DNA from: Comamonadaceae bacterium
Lineage (GTDB): Bacteria > Pseudomonadota > Gammaproteobacteria > Burkholderiales > Burkholderiaceae_C
Direction: 5' to 3'
Length of the DNA stretch: 64,000 nucleotides
NCBI GenBank assembly: GCA_947448745.1
Contig: CANFOQ010000002.1
Coordinates: forward strand, 1 to 64,000
Made by a program: the position numbers and the translations under genes. Below the pieces are notes generated by a model, which searched no databases, was not told where the DNA came from, and was given only the letters and a program-made list of their open reading frames with translations. This document shows positions 1 to 8,410 of this stretch, piece by piece; position 1 is the first letter of the stretch; every line of letters starts with the position of its first letter.

Positions 1-974
1 GGCACATGGCGCGACACCATGCGGCCTTGGCGGAAGGCCATCAGCACCACCTGCGCCCCCAAGGCGATCAACAGCGGCATGCTGTCCCCAATGGGCGAGC
101 CATTGGCCACATTGCCGCCGATGGTGCCGGACTGGCGCACCGGACGACCGGCAAAACGGTGGGCGAAATGCGTCACTTCGGGGCGGCGTTGGGCCAGCGC
201 CGCGAACGCGTCGTGCACGCTCACCGCCGCGCCAATGGCCAAGTGGTGGGGGTGGTTTTCCACTTTTTTCAGCTCGGCCACGCGGGTCAGGTCGATCACC
301 TGGTCAAAGCGGCGGTGCTGTTGGGTGACCCACAAACCGGCGTCGGTGCCACCGGCCATCAACTGCGCTTGGGGGTAGCGGGCCCGCAAAGGCAACAGTT
401 GGGCCAAGGAGGTGGGCAGGGCGTAATGCGGGTTCAGGGGGTCGCGCTGGTCGGGCCCGGTTTTGACTTGGGGGCGCGGTGCGGGGGCTGGGTACAGGTG
501 CATGGCGCAGGCCGCGTCCAAGATCGGGCGGTAGCCGGTGCAGCGGCACAAATTGCCCGAGATGGCTTCCATGGCTTCTTCGCGCGTGACCGCTTGGCCC
601 TTGGCGCGGTTGTAGAGGTCGTACAGGCTCATGACGAAGCCGGGGGTGCAAAAACCGCACTGGCTGGCGTGGTGGTCTAACATGGCCTGCTGAACGGGGT
701 GCAGTTGACCATCGGTGGGCAAGTCGCTGGCCGTGGTGACTTGCAAACCGTGGGCAGAATGCGCCATGCGGATGCAGCTGTTGACCGTGTGCGCTTGGGG
801 GCCGTGGCCAATCACCACGATGCAAGCGCCGCAGTCACCACTGGCACAACCTTCCTTGACGTCGGTGGCACGCAGGTCTTCGCGCAAAATGTCCAACAGG
901 GTGCGGTTCGGCGATACATTCGGAATTGAATTCTTTGTGTTTCTAAAAATCAGGTCTAAGTGAGGGATGGTCAT
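1..974 (-). CDS. xdhA: Xanthine dehydrogenase small subunit XdhA, 3' part cut by window edge
   Basis: Iron-sulfur/FAD chain of the molybdenum xanthine dehydrogenase, which oxidises hypoxanthine and xanthine to urate in the cytoplasm. I translated the minus strand from the ATG at 974, giving 324 codons before the window edge. Cysteines 43, 48, 51 and 67 form the plant-ferredoxin 2Fe-2S site, and QCGFCTPG followed by CRCTGYRP forms the second 2Fe-2S domain. Near the left edge GGNVANGSPIGDSMP is the FAD-binding signature of the molybdopterin dehydrogenase family. No good Shine-Dalgarno precedes 974. The first 20 residues are AT-rich and unlike the usual XdhA N-terminus, so the exact start is less certain than the identity. 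It diverges from the purine transporter; xdhB is expected outside the window. Confidence 0.93.
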   Translation of the reverse strand, partial: MTIPHLDLIFRNTKNSIPNVSPNRTLLDILREDLRATDVKEGCASGDCGACIVVIGHGPQAHTVNSCIRMAHSAHGLQVTTASDLPTDGQLHPVQQAMLDHHASQCGFCTPGFVMSLYDLYNRAKGQAVTREEAMEAISGNLCRCTGYRPILDAACAMHLYPAPAPRPQVKTGPDQRDPLNPHYALPTSLAQLLPLRARYPQAQLMAGGTDAGLWVTQQHRRFDQVIDLTRVAELKKVENHPHHLAIGAAVSVHDAFAALAQRRPEVTHFAHRFAGRPVRQSGTIGGNVANGSPIGDSMPLLIALGAQVVLMAFRQGRMVSRHV

Positions 975-1037
975 GAAAATTGAGTACAGTGATTGGATGC
1001 AGATTTTGACGCCAAAAAACCCTTGGGAGCCAACGGC

Positions 1038-2558
1038 ATGAGCCCGATTCCATTGCTGAGCCTCAAAGGCATTCGCAAACAGTACCCCGCCGTGCTGGCC
1101 AACGACAACATTTCCTTGGAAGTGATGCCGGGTCAGATTCATGCCATTTTGGGCGAAAACGGTGCGGGCAAGTCCACCCTGATGAAAATCATTTTTGGTG
1201 CGGTGCAACCAGATGCAGGCGACATTCGCTTTCAGGGCCAAGCGGTGCGCATTCGCAACCCCCAGCAGGCCCGGCAATTGGGCATCAGCATGGTGTTCCA
1301 GCACTTCAGCTTGTTCGACACCCTCAGCGTGGCGCAAAACGTCTGGCTGGGTTTGGACAAAAGCCTGTCCTTGGCCGAGGTGACCCAACGCATCCGCGAC
1401 AAAGCCGCCATTTATGGCCTGGACATCGAGCCCGAGCGGCCGGTGCACACCTTGAGCGTGGGCGAGATGCAGCGCGTGGAAATCATCCGCGCCTTGTTGT
1501 GTGAGCCGCGATTGTTGATTCTGGACGAGCCCACCTCGGTGTTGACCCCGCAAGCCGTGGACAAACTGTTTGCCGTGCTGCGCCAGTTGGTGGCCGAAGG
1601 TTGCAGCATTTTGTACATCAGCCACAAGCTGCATGAAATTCGTGCGCTGTGCACCCATTGCACCGTGCTGCGGGCCGGTCGTGTCAGCGGCGAATGCATC
1701 CCCAGCGAAGAAACCAATGCCTCTTTGAGCCAAATGATGATTGGCAGCGAGCCGCCTGCGCTGGACCACAAAACCAGCCAACCCGGATCCTTGGTGCTGG
1801 AGGTGCGGCAACTGCAACTGGCCCGCCAAGACCCGTTCGGCATGAACCTGTCGCCCATGGATTTGCAAGTGCGCCAAGGAGAAATTGTGGGCATCGCCGG
1901 GGTCTCCGGCAATGGCCAGCGCGAGCTGCTGTATGCCCTCAGCGGTGAGGACACCCGCGCCCCCGCCGACAGCATCCGCTTGTTGGGTCATTCAGTGGGC
2001 ACGCAAGGCCCGACACAGCGGCGGGCCATGGGCTTGTACTTTGTGCCGGACGAACGCTTGGGTCGGGGTGCTGTCCCCAGCTTGAGCTTGGCGCACAACC
2101 TGTTGCTCACCCGGTCCGACGCCATCAACGGGGTGGGTTGGATCGACATGAACGCCCTCAAAACCCAGGCCGAATCCATCATCAACCGCTACAAGGTCAA
2201 GGCCGGTGGCGCCCATGCGCTGGCGCAGTCGCTGTCGGGTGGCAATTTGCAAAAGTACATCGTCGGCCGCGAAATCGACGCCGCCCCAAAGTTGCTGATC
2301 GTTTCGCAACCCACCTGGGGTGTGGATGTGGGGGCCTCGGCGCAAATCCGCGCCGCCTTGCTGGCGCTGCGCGACGCCGGTTGTGCGGTGTTGGTGGTCA
2401 GTGAAGAACTCGACGAGTTGTTTGAACTCTCAGACCGCATGCACGTCATCGCGCAAGGCCGTTTGTCGCCCTCGATCCACCGGGCCGACGCCAACGTGGC
2501 CCTGATTGGCAGTTGGATGAGTGGCTTGTGGGACCAACAAGAAGAAATGGTGAACTGA
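1038..2558 (+). CDS. BMP-family nucleoside/purine ABC transporter ATP-binding protein (two NBDs)
   Basis: Energising subunit of a sugar-importer-like ABC system of the BMP/NupA type, which takes up nucleosides or free purines. The 506-residue protein has two nucleotide-binding domains. The first has a complete Walker A (GENGAGKST), signature LSVGEMQRVE and Walker B LLILDEPTS. The second keeps the signature SLSGGNLQK but its P-loop is degenerate (GVSGNGQRE), as usual in this family. I chose the ATG at 1038 because GGGAG sits 8 bases upstream and the family N-terminus begins there; a TTG at 993 would add 15 unrelated residues. The next gene starts two bases after its stop, so the two are co-transcribed. 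Substrate is inferred from the receptor family and from the xdhA and deaminase neighbours. Confidence 0.92.
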   Translation: MSPIPLLSLKGIRKQYPAVLANDNISLEVMPGQIHAILGENGAGKSTLMKIIFGAVQPDAGDIRFQGQAVRIRNPQQARQLGISMVFQHFSLFDTLSVAQNVWLGLDKSLSLAEVTQRIRDKAAIYGLDIEPERPVHTLSVGEMQRVEIIRALLCEPRLLILDEPTSVLTPQAVDKLFAVLRQLVAEGCSILYISHKLHEIRALCTHCTVLRAGRVSGECIPSEETNASLSQMMIGSEPPALDHKTSQPGSLVLEVRQLQLARQDPFGMNLSPMDLQVRQGEIVGIAGVSGNGQRELLYALSGEDTRAPADSIRLLGHSVGTQGPTQRRAMGLYFVPDERLGRGAVPSLSLAHNLLLTRSDAINGVGWIDMNALKTQAESIINRYKVKAGGAHALAQSLSGGNLQKYIVGREIDAAPKLLIVSQPTWGVDVGASAQIRAALLALRDAGCAVLVVSEELDELFELSDRMHVIAQGRLSPSIHRADANVALIGSWMSGLWDQQEEMVN

Positions 2559-2559
2559 C

Positions 2560-3633
2560 ATGTTGAAACTTGAAGCTCGTCCTCAGCCTTCGGGCTTTTG
2601 GCGCATGGCCTCGCCCATCTTGGCCTTGGTGCTGACCGTGGTGATTGGGGTGGTGTTGTTCTTGGCGCTGGGCAAAGACCCGGTGCAAGGCTTGGGGGTG
2701 TTTTTCTGGGAACCCATTCGCAGCTCTTATGCCTTGGGCGAGTTGGTGGTCAAAGCCACGCCCTTGCTGATCATCGCGCTGGGCTTGGCCCTGTGCTTTC
2801 GCTCCAATGTGTGGAACATCGGCGCTGAAGGCCAGTATGTGATGGGCGCGGTGTTTGCCTCTGGCATTGCGTTGCTGGCCGACAAAACCAGCAGCGGCTG
2901 GATGGTGGTGCCGGTGTTGTTGGCCGGGGTGCTTGGCGGCATGGTCTGGGCCGGACTCACCGCGTTCTTGCGTGACCGCTTTCATGCCAACGAAATTTTG
3001 GTCAGCCTGATGCTGGTGTATGTGGCCATTCTGGTGTTGGGGTACCTGGTGTATGGCCCTTGGAAAGACCCCTTGGGCTACAACTTCCCGCAAACCAAAA
3101 CCTTCGAGGCGGCCACCCAAATTACGCGTTTGTTCAAAGGCTCGCGCGTCAACATCGGGGTGCTCTTGGCCTTGTTGGGCGCAGCGGTGATGTGGGTGTT
3201 TTTGTTCCGCACCCGCGCCGGTTGGGCCCAGCAAATTGGTGGCTTGGCCCCGCATGCCGCCCGCTATGCAGGTTTTTCTTCACGCCGCGCCATTTGGCTG
3301 GCGTTGTTGGTGTCTGGTGGTGCAGCTGGTTTGGCCGGTGCCCTGGAGGTGGCTGGCCCGATCGGCCAGCTCACACCGTATGTGCCGGTGGGCTATGGCT
3401 TTGCGGCCATCATCGTCGCCTTCGTCGGACGCTTGCACCCGGTGGGCATGGTGTTTTCGGCGGTGTTGATGAGCATGTTCTACATCGGCGGCGAGTTGGC
3501 CCAGTCCCGTTTGGGCCTGCCCAAATCCCTCACCGGTGTGTTCCAAGGGCTGTTGCTGTTCAGCTTGTTGGCCTGTGATGTCTTGATGAATTACCGCTTG
3601 CGCTGGGCGCCCAAGCGTGTGGAGGTGGCGTGA
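2560..3633 (+). CDS. BMP-family purine/nucleoside ABC transporter permease 1
   Basis: Inner-membrane permease of the same importer, of the BPD_transp_2 (RbsC-like) family. The 357 residues contain about ten hydrophobic segments, beginning with a strong one near residues 17-37. The conserved stretch FRSNVWNIGAEGQYVMGA near residue 82 is characteristic of BMP-system permeases. Its stop codon overlaps the start of the second permease in a TGATG junction, which implies translational coupling. The length is normal for the family, and both neighbours are partners of the same transporter, so the assignment is secure while the exact purine transported is not. Confidence 0.93.
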   Translation: MLKLEARPQPSGFWRMASPILALVLTVVIGVVLFLALGKDPVQGLGVFFWEPIRSSYALGELVVKATPLLIIALGLALCFRSNVWNIGAEGQYVMGAVFASGIALLADKTSSGWMVVPVLLAGVLGGMVWAGLTAFLRDRFHANEILVSLMLVYVAILVLGYLVYGPWKDPLGYNFPQTKTFEAATQITRLFKGSRVNIGVLLALLGAAVMWVFLFRTRAGWAQQIGGLAPHAARYAGFSSRRAIWLALLVSGGAAGLAGALEVAGPIGQLTPYVPVGYGFAAIIVAFVGRLHPVGMVFSAVLMSMFYIGGELAQSRLGLPKSLTGVFQGLLLFSLLACDVLMNYRLRWAPKRVEVA

Positions 3634-4553
3634 TGGAATCGTATGCATTGTTAATCGCGGCCACGCTGAGTGCGGGCACGGTGTTGGCCATCGCCGCCCT
3701 GGGGCTGCTGATCAACGAAAAAGCCGGCATCGTCAACCTGGGGGCCGAGGGCATGATGCTGTGCGCGGCCATCGCCGGTTTCGCCACCGTGGTGCACACC
3801 GGCAGCGATGTGCTGGGCTTTGCCGCTGGCATGGGTGCTGGGGCCTTGTTGGCCTTGATTTTTGGTGCCTTGGTGATTGGCCTCAACACCAACCAATACG
3901 CCACCGGCTTGGCCCTGAGCCTGTTTGGCGTGGGCTTCTCCGCGTTTGTAGGCACCGGCTATGTGCAAGCCAAACTGCCCGAACGCATGCACTTTGAAGT
4001 GCCTGGTTTGGCCGATGTGCCGCTGTTGGGGCCCGCGCTGTTTCAGCAACACCCGATGGTCTATCTGGTCATCTTGTTCACCATCGCCCTGATTTGGTTC
4101 CTCGAGCGCAGCCGCGCCGGCTTGGTGCTGCGGGCGGTGGGCGAGTCGCCGCAATCGGCCCATGCCTTGGGCTACTCGGTGCGTGGCATCCGCCTTGGTG
4201 CAGTGGTCACCGGGGGCGCATTGTGCGGCTTGGCAGGTGCCTATATTTCCATCATCTACACCCCGTTGTGGGTGGAGGGGATGATTGCGGGCAAGGGCTG
4301 GATCGCCTTGGCGCTCACCACCTTCGCCACCTGGCGGCCCGCGCGGGTGTTGCTAGGCGCTTATTTGTTCGGTGGCGTCACCATGTTGCAGTTCCATTTG
4401 CAAGCCACCGGCGTGGACGTGCCCAGCCAGTTCCTGAGCATGCTGCCCTACTTGGCCACCATCGTCGTCCTGGCGCTGATTTCTCGCAACCCCCAGTGGA
4501 TCCGGGTCAACATGCCGGCCTCTTTGGGCAAACCGTTCTACCCCGGTTCTTGA
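3633..4553 (+). CDS. BMP-family purine/nucleoside ABC transporter permease 2
   Basis: Second permease of the heterodimeric channel. The 306-residue protein is strongly hydrophobic, with the family motif INEKAGIVNLGAEGMML near residue 25, the position equivalent to the NIGAEGQ motif of permease 1. I use the ATG at 3633, which overlaps the upstream TGA and lies seven bases after GGAGG; a GTG directly before it at 3630 would be too close to that site. A gap of about 90 bases with a weak CATAAT (4595-4600) separates it from the receptor gene, which could therefore have an extra promoter of its own, as highly expressed binding proteins often do. Confidence 0.92.
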   Translation: MESYALLIAATLSAGTVLAIAALGLLINEKAGIVNLGAEGMMLCAAIAGFATVVHTGSDVLGFAAGMGAGALLALIFGALVIGLNTNQYATGLALSLFGVGFSAFVGTGYVQAKLPERMHFEVPGLADVPLLGPALFQQHPMVYLVILFTIALIWFLERSRAGLVLRAVGESPQSAHALGYSVRGIRLGAVVTGGALCGLAGAYISIIYTPLWVEGMIAGKGWIALALTTFATWRPARVLLGAYLFGGVTMLQFHLQATGVDVPSQFLSMLPYLATIVVLALISRNPQWIRVNMPASLGKPFYPGS

Positions 4554-4644
4554 TGCCGTTTTTCCCAATCCTGAGACGACGCTGGTCAAAAGGTCATAAT
4601 CTCGGGTCTTTCAACCTCCGCCTTACTTTGATAAAGGACTTTTC

Positions 4645-5784
4645 ATGACAGATTTGTACAAACGTACTTGGTTCCGTGCAGCTGCATTGGGCCTGGTTTC
4701 TGCCGCCCTGATGGTGGGCTGCGGTAAAAAGGAAGAACCAAAACCCGCACCTGCTGCGGCCGCTGCCAAAGCTGAGCCTTTGAAAATTGCATTCGCCTAT
4801 GTGGGCCCTGTCGGTGACGGCGGTTGGACCTTCGCGCATGACAACGCTCGCAAAGCTTTGGAAGCCGAATTCGGCGACAAGATCAAAACCTCGTTCACTG
4901 AAAACGTGTCCGAGTCTGCTGACGCCGAGCGCAATTTCCGCGACATGGTTTCCCAAGGCAACAAGCTGATTTTTGGCACCACCTTTGGTTACATGGAGCC
5001 CATGCTCAAAGTCGCTGCTGACACCGCTGACGTGAAATTCGAACACGCCACCGGCTACAAACAAGCGCCCAACATGCGCACCTATGACAGCCGCACCTAT
5101 GAAGGCGCGTACATGGCTGGTGTGATCGCTGGCAAGATGACCAAGTCCAACACCCTGGGCGTCGTCGCTTCCATCCCCATCCCTGAAGTGGTTCGCAACA
5201 TCAACTCCTTCACCTTGGGTGCACAGTCGGTCAACCCCAAAGTCAAAACCAAAGTGGTCTGGGTCAACGAGTGGTTCAATCCACCCAAAGAAACCGAAGC
5301 CGCCACCTCGCTGATCAACAGCGGCGCTGACATCCTGTTCCAAAACACCGATTCACCTGCCGTGTTGAAAACAGCTGAAGAAAAAGGCAAGCGCGCTTTC
5401 GGTTGGGACTCTGACATGACCGCCTACGGCCCCAAAGCCCACTTGGCTTCCAGCGTCATCAACTGGGCTCCTTACTACATCCACGCCACCCGTGAAGCCT
5501 TGGAAGGCAAATGGGTTGGTGGCACCGGCGTGTGGTGGGGCGTGAAAGAAGGCGCGATCGACATCGTCTCTATCGCTGAAGACGTGCCTGCCGACACCAA
5601 AGCCAAAATCGACGAAGTCAAAGCAGGTTTGAAAGCCGGCACCTTCGCCATTTGGAAAGGTCCTTTGCTGGACAACACTGGCAAAACCCTGCTGAAGAAA
5701 GATGAAGTCGCTGACGACAAATTCTTGAGCGGCGTCAACTTCTACGTCAAAGGCGTGGAAGGCAAAGTGCCCGGCAGCAAGTAA
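4645..5784 (+). CDS. BMP-family ABC transporter substrate-binding lipoprotein
   Basis: Membrane-anchored periplasmic receptor that delivers the purine or nucleoside to the permeases. The signal peptide ends in the lipobox LMVGC, with Cys26 as the lipidated residue. An Ala/Pro/Lys linker follows, then the BMP fold starting at LKIAFAYVGPVGDGGW. AAAGGA at 4633-4638 is a good ribosome site for the ATG at 4645. The 379 residues match the family length. Codon use is markedly optimised compared with the permeases, suggesting high expression. A strong intrinsic terminator begins 31 bases after the stop. BMP proteins bind nucleosides in several bacteria and adenine or other purines in some relatives; the sequence alone does not decide which. 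Confidence 0.92.
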   Translation: MTDLYKRTWFRAAALGLVSAALMVGCGKKEEPKPAPAAAAAKAEPLKIAFAYVGPVGDGGWTFAHDNARKALEAEFGDKIKTSFTENVSESADAERNFRDMVSQGNKLIFGTTFGYMEPMLKVAADTADVKFEHATGYKQAPNMRTYDSRTYEGAYMAGVIAGKMTKSNTLGVVASIPIPEVVRNINSFTLGAQSVNPKVKTKVVWVNEWFNPPKETEAATSLINSGADILFQNTDSPAVLKTAEEKGKRAFGWDSDMTAYGPKAHLASSVINWAPYYIHATREALEGKWVGGTGVWWGVKEGAIDIVSIAEDVPADTKAKIDEVKAGLKAGTFAIWKGPLLDNTGKTLLKKDEVADDKFLSGVNFYVKGVEGKVPGSK

Positions 5785-6374
5785 TGCTTGTTGTCAAGCA
5801 AACTGGCTTGAACCAAAAAGGCTGCCCTCGGGCAGCCTTTTTTTGGTGGCTACCGGCCGCGCTGCTTGTCGCTGGTGGTGTCTGGGCACAAGACCTGCGC
5901 AATGCGCAAACAGGCTTGAACAAACTCGCCTTGCCCAACCCCGCGCTCACACCGGGTGCCATCGATCCCAGCGTGACACCGCAAAACCTGCAATCGACTG
6001 TTTGCGTGAAGGGTTACACCGCCACGGTGCGCCCCGACAAACGCGAGACCAACCGTTTGAAGCGCGAGCAACTGCGCCAATACCGCTACGCGGACCGCAA
6101 CCCGCAAAATTATGAAGAAGACCACCTGATTCCCTTGAACATCGGTGGGGATCCCCACAACCCGAAAAACCTGTGGCCGCAGCCGCGTTCAGGTGCATGG
6201 GGTGCGGATCAAAAAAACGACCTCGAATTCGTGGTCTACAAAATGGTTTGCAAGGGCGAGATTGGCTTGGCTGAGGCCCAGCAACGCGTCGCCCGCAATT
6301 GGATCGAGGCCTACCAAGCGTGGGTGCCCAGCCATCAACATTACCTGCCCAAAGGCCGCCGTGAAAACGATTGA
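5784..6374 (+). CDS. Exported HNH-endonuclease-like protein of unknown role
   Basis: A 196-residue protein with a likely signal peptide (hydrophobic run WLPAALLVAGG, cleavage near VWA/Q around residue 36). The only recognisable motif is EEDHLIPLNIGGDPHNPKNL near residues 110-130, which resembles the His-Asn core of HNH/ββα-metal nucleases and recurs in small exported proteins of unknown function. The start is uncertain: the ATG at 5784 overlaps the upstream TAA (TAATG), giving translational coupling, but a strong terminator lies between it and the hydrophobic core, and no better in-frame start is visible downstream. The Rieske gene overlaps its 3' end by 14 bases. A nuclease that releases bases from external DNA would suit the purine context, but that is speculation. 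Confidence 0.7.
   Translation: MLVVKQTGLNQKGCPRAAFFWWLPAALLVAGGVWAQDLRNAQTGLNKLALPNPALTPGAIDPSVTPQNLQSTVCVKGYTATVRPDKRETNRLKREQLRQYRYADRNPQNYEEDHLIPLNIGGDPHNPKNLWPQPRSGAWGADQKNDLEFVVYKMVCKGEIGLAEAQQRVARNWIEAYQAWVPSHQHYLPKGRREND
5815..5844 (+). terminator. Intrinsic terminator after the ABC transporter operon, inside the next ORF
   Basis: The inverted repeat GGCTGCC-CTCG-GGCAGCC is followed by seven T residues, a textbook Rho-independent terminator. It lies 31 bases past the receptor stop codon but within the first 20 codons of the following exported HNH-like ORF, whose signal peptide is read through the stem. Confidence 0.85.
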
Positions 6375-7344
6375 ACACCATCTTTGGCATCCGGTCGCCG
6401 ATGCCCATGCCCTGACCGACCAACCCCTGTCGGTGCACTTGCTTGAACAGCCCTTGGTGCTGTGGCGCGACGGCCAAGGCCAAGCGCAAGGCTTGCACGA
6501 CCAATGCCCACACCGCGGTGCGCAGCTGTCGTTGGGCCGCGTTTGCCAAGGCCAGTTGCAATGCCCCTACCACGGCTGGATCTTCAATGGCCAAGGCGCG
6601 TGCACCCATGTGCCGGCCATGCCCGACTTTCAACCCGGTCAAGCGCAACAAGCGCGGCCCTTGTCGGTGCGGGAAGCCTATGGCTTGCTCTGGGTGTGTT
6701 TGTCTTCAGACGGGCACGACCTGCCACCGTTCAACGCCGAAGCGCAAAGTGGTTTGCGCAAGCTCAACGCCGGGCCGTATATGGTGAACACCAGTGCACC
6801 GCGCATCGTCGAAAACTTTCTGGACATGGCGCATTTCAGCTTTGTGCACGAGGGTTGGTTGGGCGACGCCCAGCACACGCAGATTCCCGACTACCAGGTG
6901 CAAGCCACCGCGCACGGCTTCAAGCTGGTCAACGCGCAAGCGTGGCAACCGCAATCCAGTGCCTTGTCCTCTGGGGGCGCGATGGTGGCCTACACCTACG
7001 AGGTGGCGCACCCCTATGCGGCGGTGCTGACCAAAGTGCCGGGCGCCGACAGCGGTGTCAAACCCGGCTATGAAGAATCCATCGCCTTGTTCATCCAACC
7101 CATCAGCGCCAACCAAAGCCGGGTCTGGTTTCGCATGGCGATCGCCGATTTTGAGGTCGCGCCCGAGAAAGTTTTGGACTTTCAAAACACCATCTTCTTG
7201 CAAGACAAGCCGGTGCTGGAGTCCCAGCGCCCGCAGTTGTTGCCCTTGCAAGCTGGGGCAGAATCCTTCGTCGCGGTGGACAAAGGTTCCGCCGCTTACC
7301 GCCGGTTGTTGCAACAGCTGGGCATCACGTTTGGAGTGTGTTGA
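6361..7344 (+). CDS. Rieske 2Fe-2S non-heme iron oxygenase, alpha subunit type
   Basis: Ring-hydroxylating or demethylating oxygenase component. The 327 residues carry the Rieske ligands Cys49-x-His51 and Cys68-x2-His71. The mononuclear iron site follows as Asp155-x2-His158-x4-His163 within ENFLDMAHFSFVHEG. I place the start at the GTG at 6361, overlapping the previous gene; the reading frame upstream of it has no family similarity. The deaminase ATG directly follows its stop. Rieske enzymes act on purines in known cases (HpxD in hypoxanthine oxidation, NdmA/NdmB in N-methylxanthine demethylation), so a modified-purine substrate is plausible here. No reductase gene is present beside it, so electrons must come from elsewhere. 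Confidence 0.88.
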   Translation: MKTIEHHLWHPVADAHALTDQPLSVHLLEQPLVLWRDGQGQAQGLHDQCPHRGAQLSLGRVCQGQLQCPYHGWIFNGQGACTHVPAMPDFQPGQAQQARPLSVREAYGLLWVCLSSDGHDLPPFNAEAQSGLRKLNAGPYMVNTSAPRIVENFLDMAHFSFVHEGWLGDAQHTQIPDYQVQATAHGFKLVNAQAWQPQSSALSSGGAMVAYTYEVAHPYAAVLTKVPGADSGVKPGYEESIALFIQPISANQSRVWFRMAIADFEVAPEKVLDFQNTIFLQDKPVLESQRPQLLPLQAGAESFVAVDKGSAAYRRLLQQLGITFGVC

Positions 7345-8385
7345 ATGAATTTCGCGGCTGTATCCCCTGAGCGTTTGCCCGACTTGCTGCGGGCCATGCC
7401 CAAAACCGAATTGCACATGCACATCGAGGGTTCACTCGAACCTGAGTTGATTTTTCAGATGGCCAAGCGCAACCAGGTACAGATCCCTTACAGCAGTGTG
7501 GACGTGCTGCGTGCAGCCTATGCCTTCACCGATTTGCAAAGCTTCCTCGATATTTACTACGCTGGTGCCAGCGTGTTGCTGCACGAGCCTGACTTCTACG
7601 ACATGGCCTGGGCTTACTTTTTGAAAGCCCAAGCCGACAACGTGGTGCATGCCGAGTTGTTCTTCGATCCCCAAACCCACACCGCACGTCAGGTGCCCAT
7701 GGCCACGGTCATCAATGGCTTGCACCGCGCTTGTGTGGATGCCCAAACCAAGTTGGGCATCAGCGCTTCACTCATCATGTGTTTTCTGCGGCACTTGTCC
7801 GAAGAAGACGCACTGCAAACCTTGCAAGAGGCCAAGCCGTATTTGGACAAAATCATTGGCGTCGGTCTCGATTCCAGCGAGCAAGGCCATCCCCCGGAAA
7901 AGTTTGAACGCGTCTTTGCACAAGCCCGCGCACTGGGTTTGCACGTGGTGGCCCATGCGGGTGAAGAAGGCCCACCGGCCTACATCTGGGGTGCTTTGGA
8001 TGTGTTGAAGGCCGAGCGCATCGACCACGGCGTGCAAGCCATGCACGACACCGCGCTGATGCAACGCTTGGCCCAGGAACGCATCCCACTCACGGTCTGC
8101 CCCTTGTCGAATCAAAAACTGTGCGTGTTCCCCAATTTGGCCGACCACAACCTGGGGGCCATGTTGGACCAAGGCTTGTGCGTCATGCTCAATTCCGACG
8201 ACCCGGCCTACTTTGGCGGCTACTTGAACGACAACTACCTGCAAACCTTTGCCGCGCTGCCCCTGACTGCGACCCATGCGTACCAATTGGCGTGCAACAG
8301 TTTCGAAGCCAGCTTTGTGCCCGAGCCCCAAAAACAAGCTTGGCGCACCCAGTTGGACGCCTGTTTCAAACTGTATGGGGCCTGA
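7345..8385 (+). CDS. Adenine deaminase of the adenosine deaminase superfamily
   Basis: Zinc hydrolase converting adenine to hypoxanthine (or adenosine to inosine). The zinc and catalytic signatures are His24-x-His26 in LHMHIEGS, HAGEEG, RIDHG and NSDDPAYFGGY. The last motif and CPLSNQKLCVF match the adenine deaminase branch described for Pseudomonas PA0148-type enzymes better than classical Add, whose equivalent is usually NTDDP. Length is normal at 346 residues. The ATG immediately follows the Rieske stop, with GGAG at 7333-7336 as ribosome site. Product hypoxanthine would feed the xanthine dehydrogenase encoded at the left edge. The specificity call is inference from motif memory. Confidence 0.85.
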   Translation: MNFAAVSPERLPDLLRAMPKTELHMHIEGSLEPELIFQMAKRNQVQIPYSSVDVLRAAYAFTDLQSFLDIYYAGASVLLHEPDFYDMAWAYFLKAQADNVVHAELFFDPQTHTARQVPMATVINGLHRACVDAQTKLGISASLIMCFLRHLSEEDALQTLQEAKPYLDKIIGVGLDSSEQGHPPEKFERVFAQARALGLHVVAHAGEEGPPAYIWGALDVLKAERIDHGVQAMHDTALMQRLAQERIPLTVCPLSNQKLCVFPNLADHNLGAMLDQGLCVMLNSDDPAYFGGYLNDNYLQTFAALPLTATHAYQLACNSFEASFVPEPQKQAWRTQLDACFKLYGA

Positions 8386-8410
8386 CATTTTCGTTTGCTA
8401 GCATGACCGC

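Noticed and set aside
6-680. Plus-strand ORF of 224 codons at the left edge
   Set aside because: It is antisense to xdhA, whose Fe-S and FAD motifs are unambiguous on the minus strand.
993-1037. TTG start at 993 for the ABC transporter ATPase
   Set aside because: The ATG at 1038 has a good GGGAG ribosome site and matches the family N-terminus.
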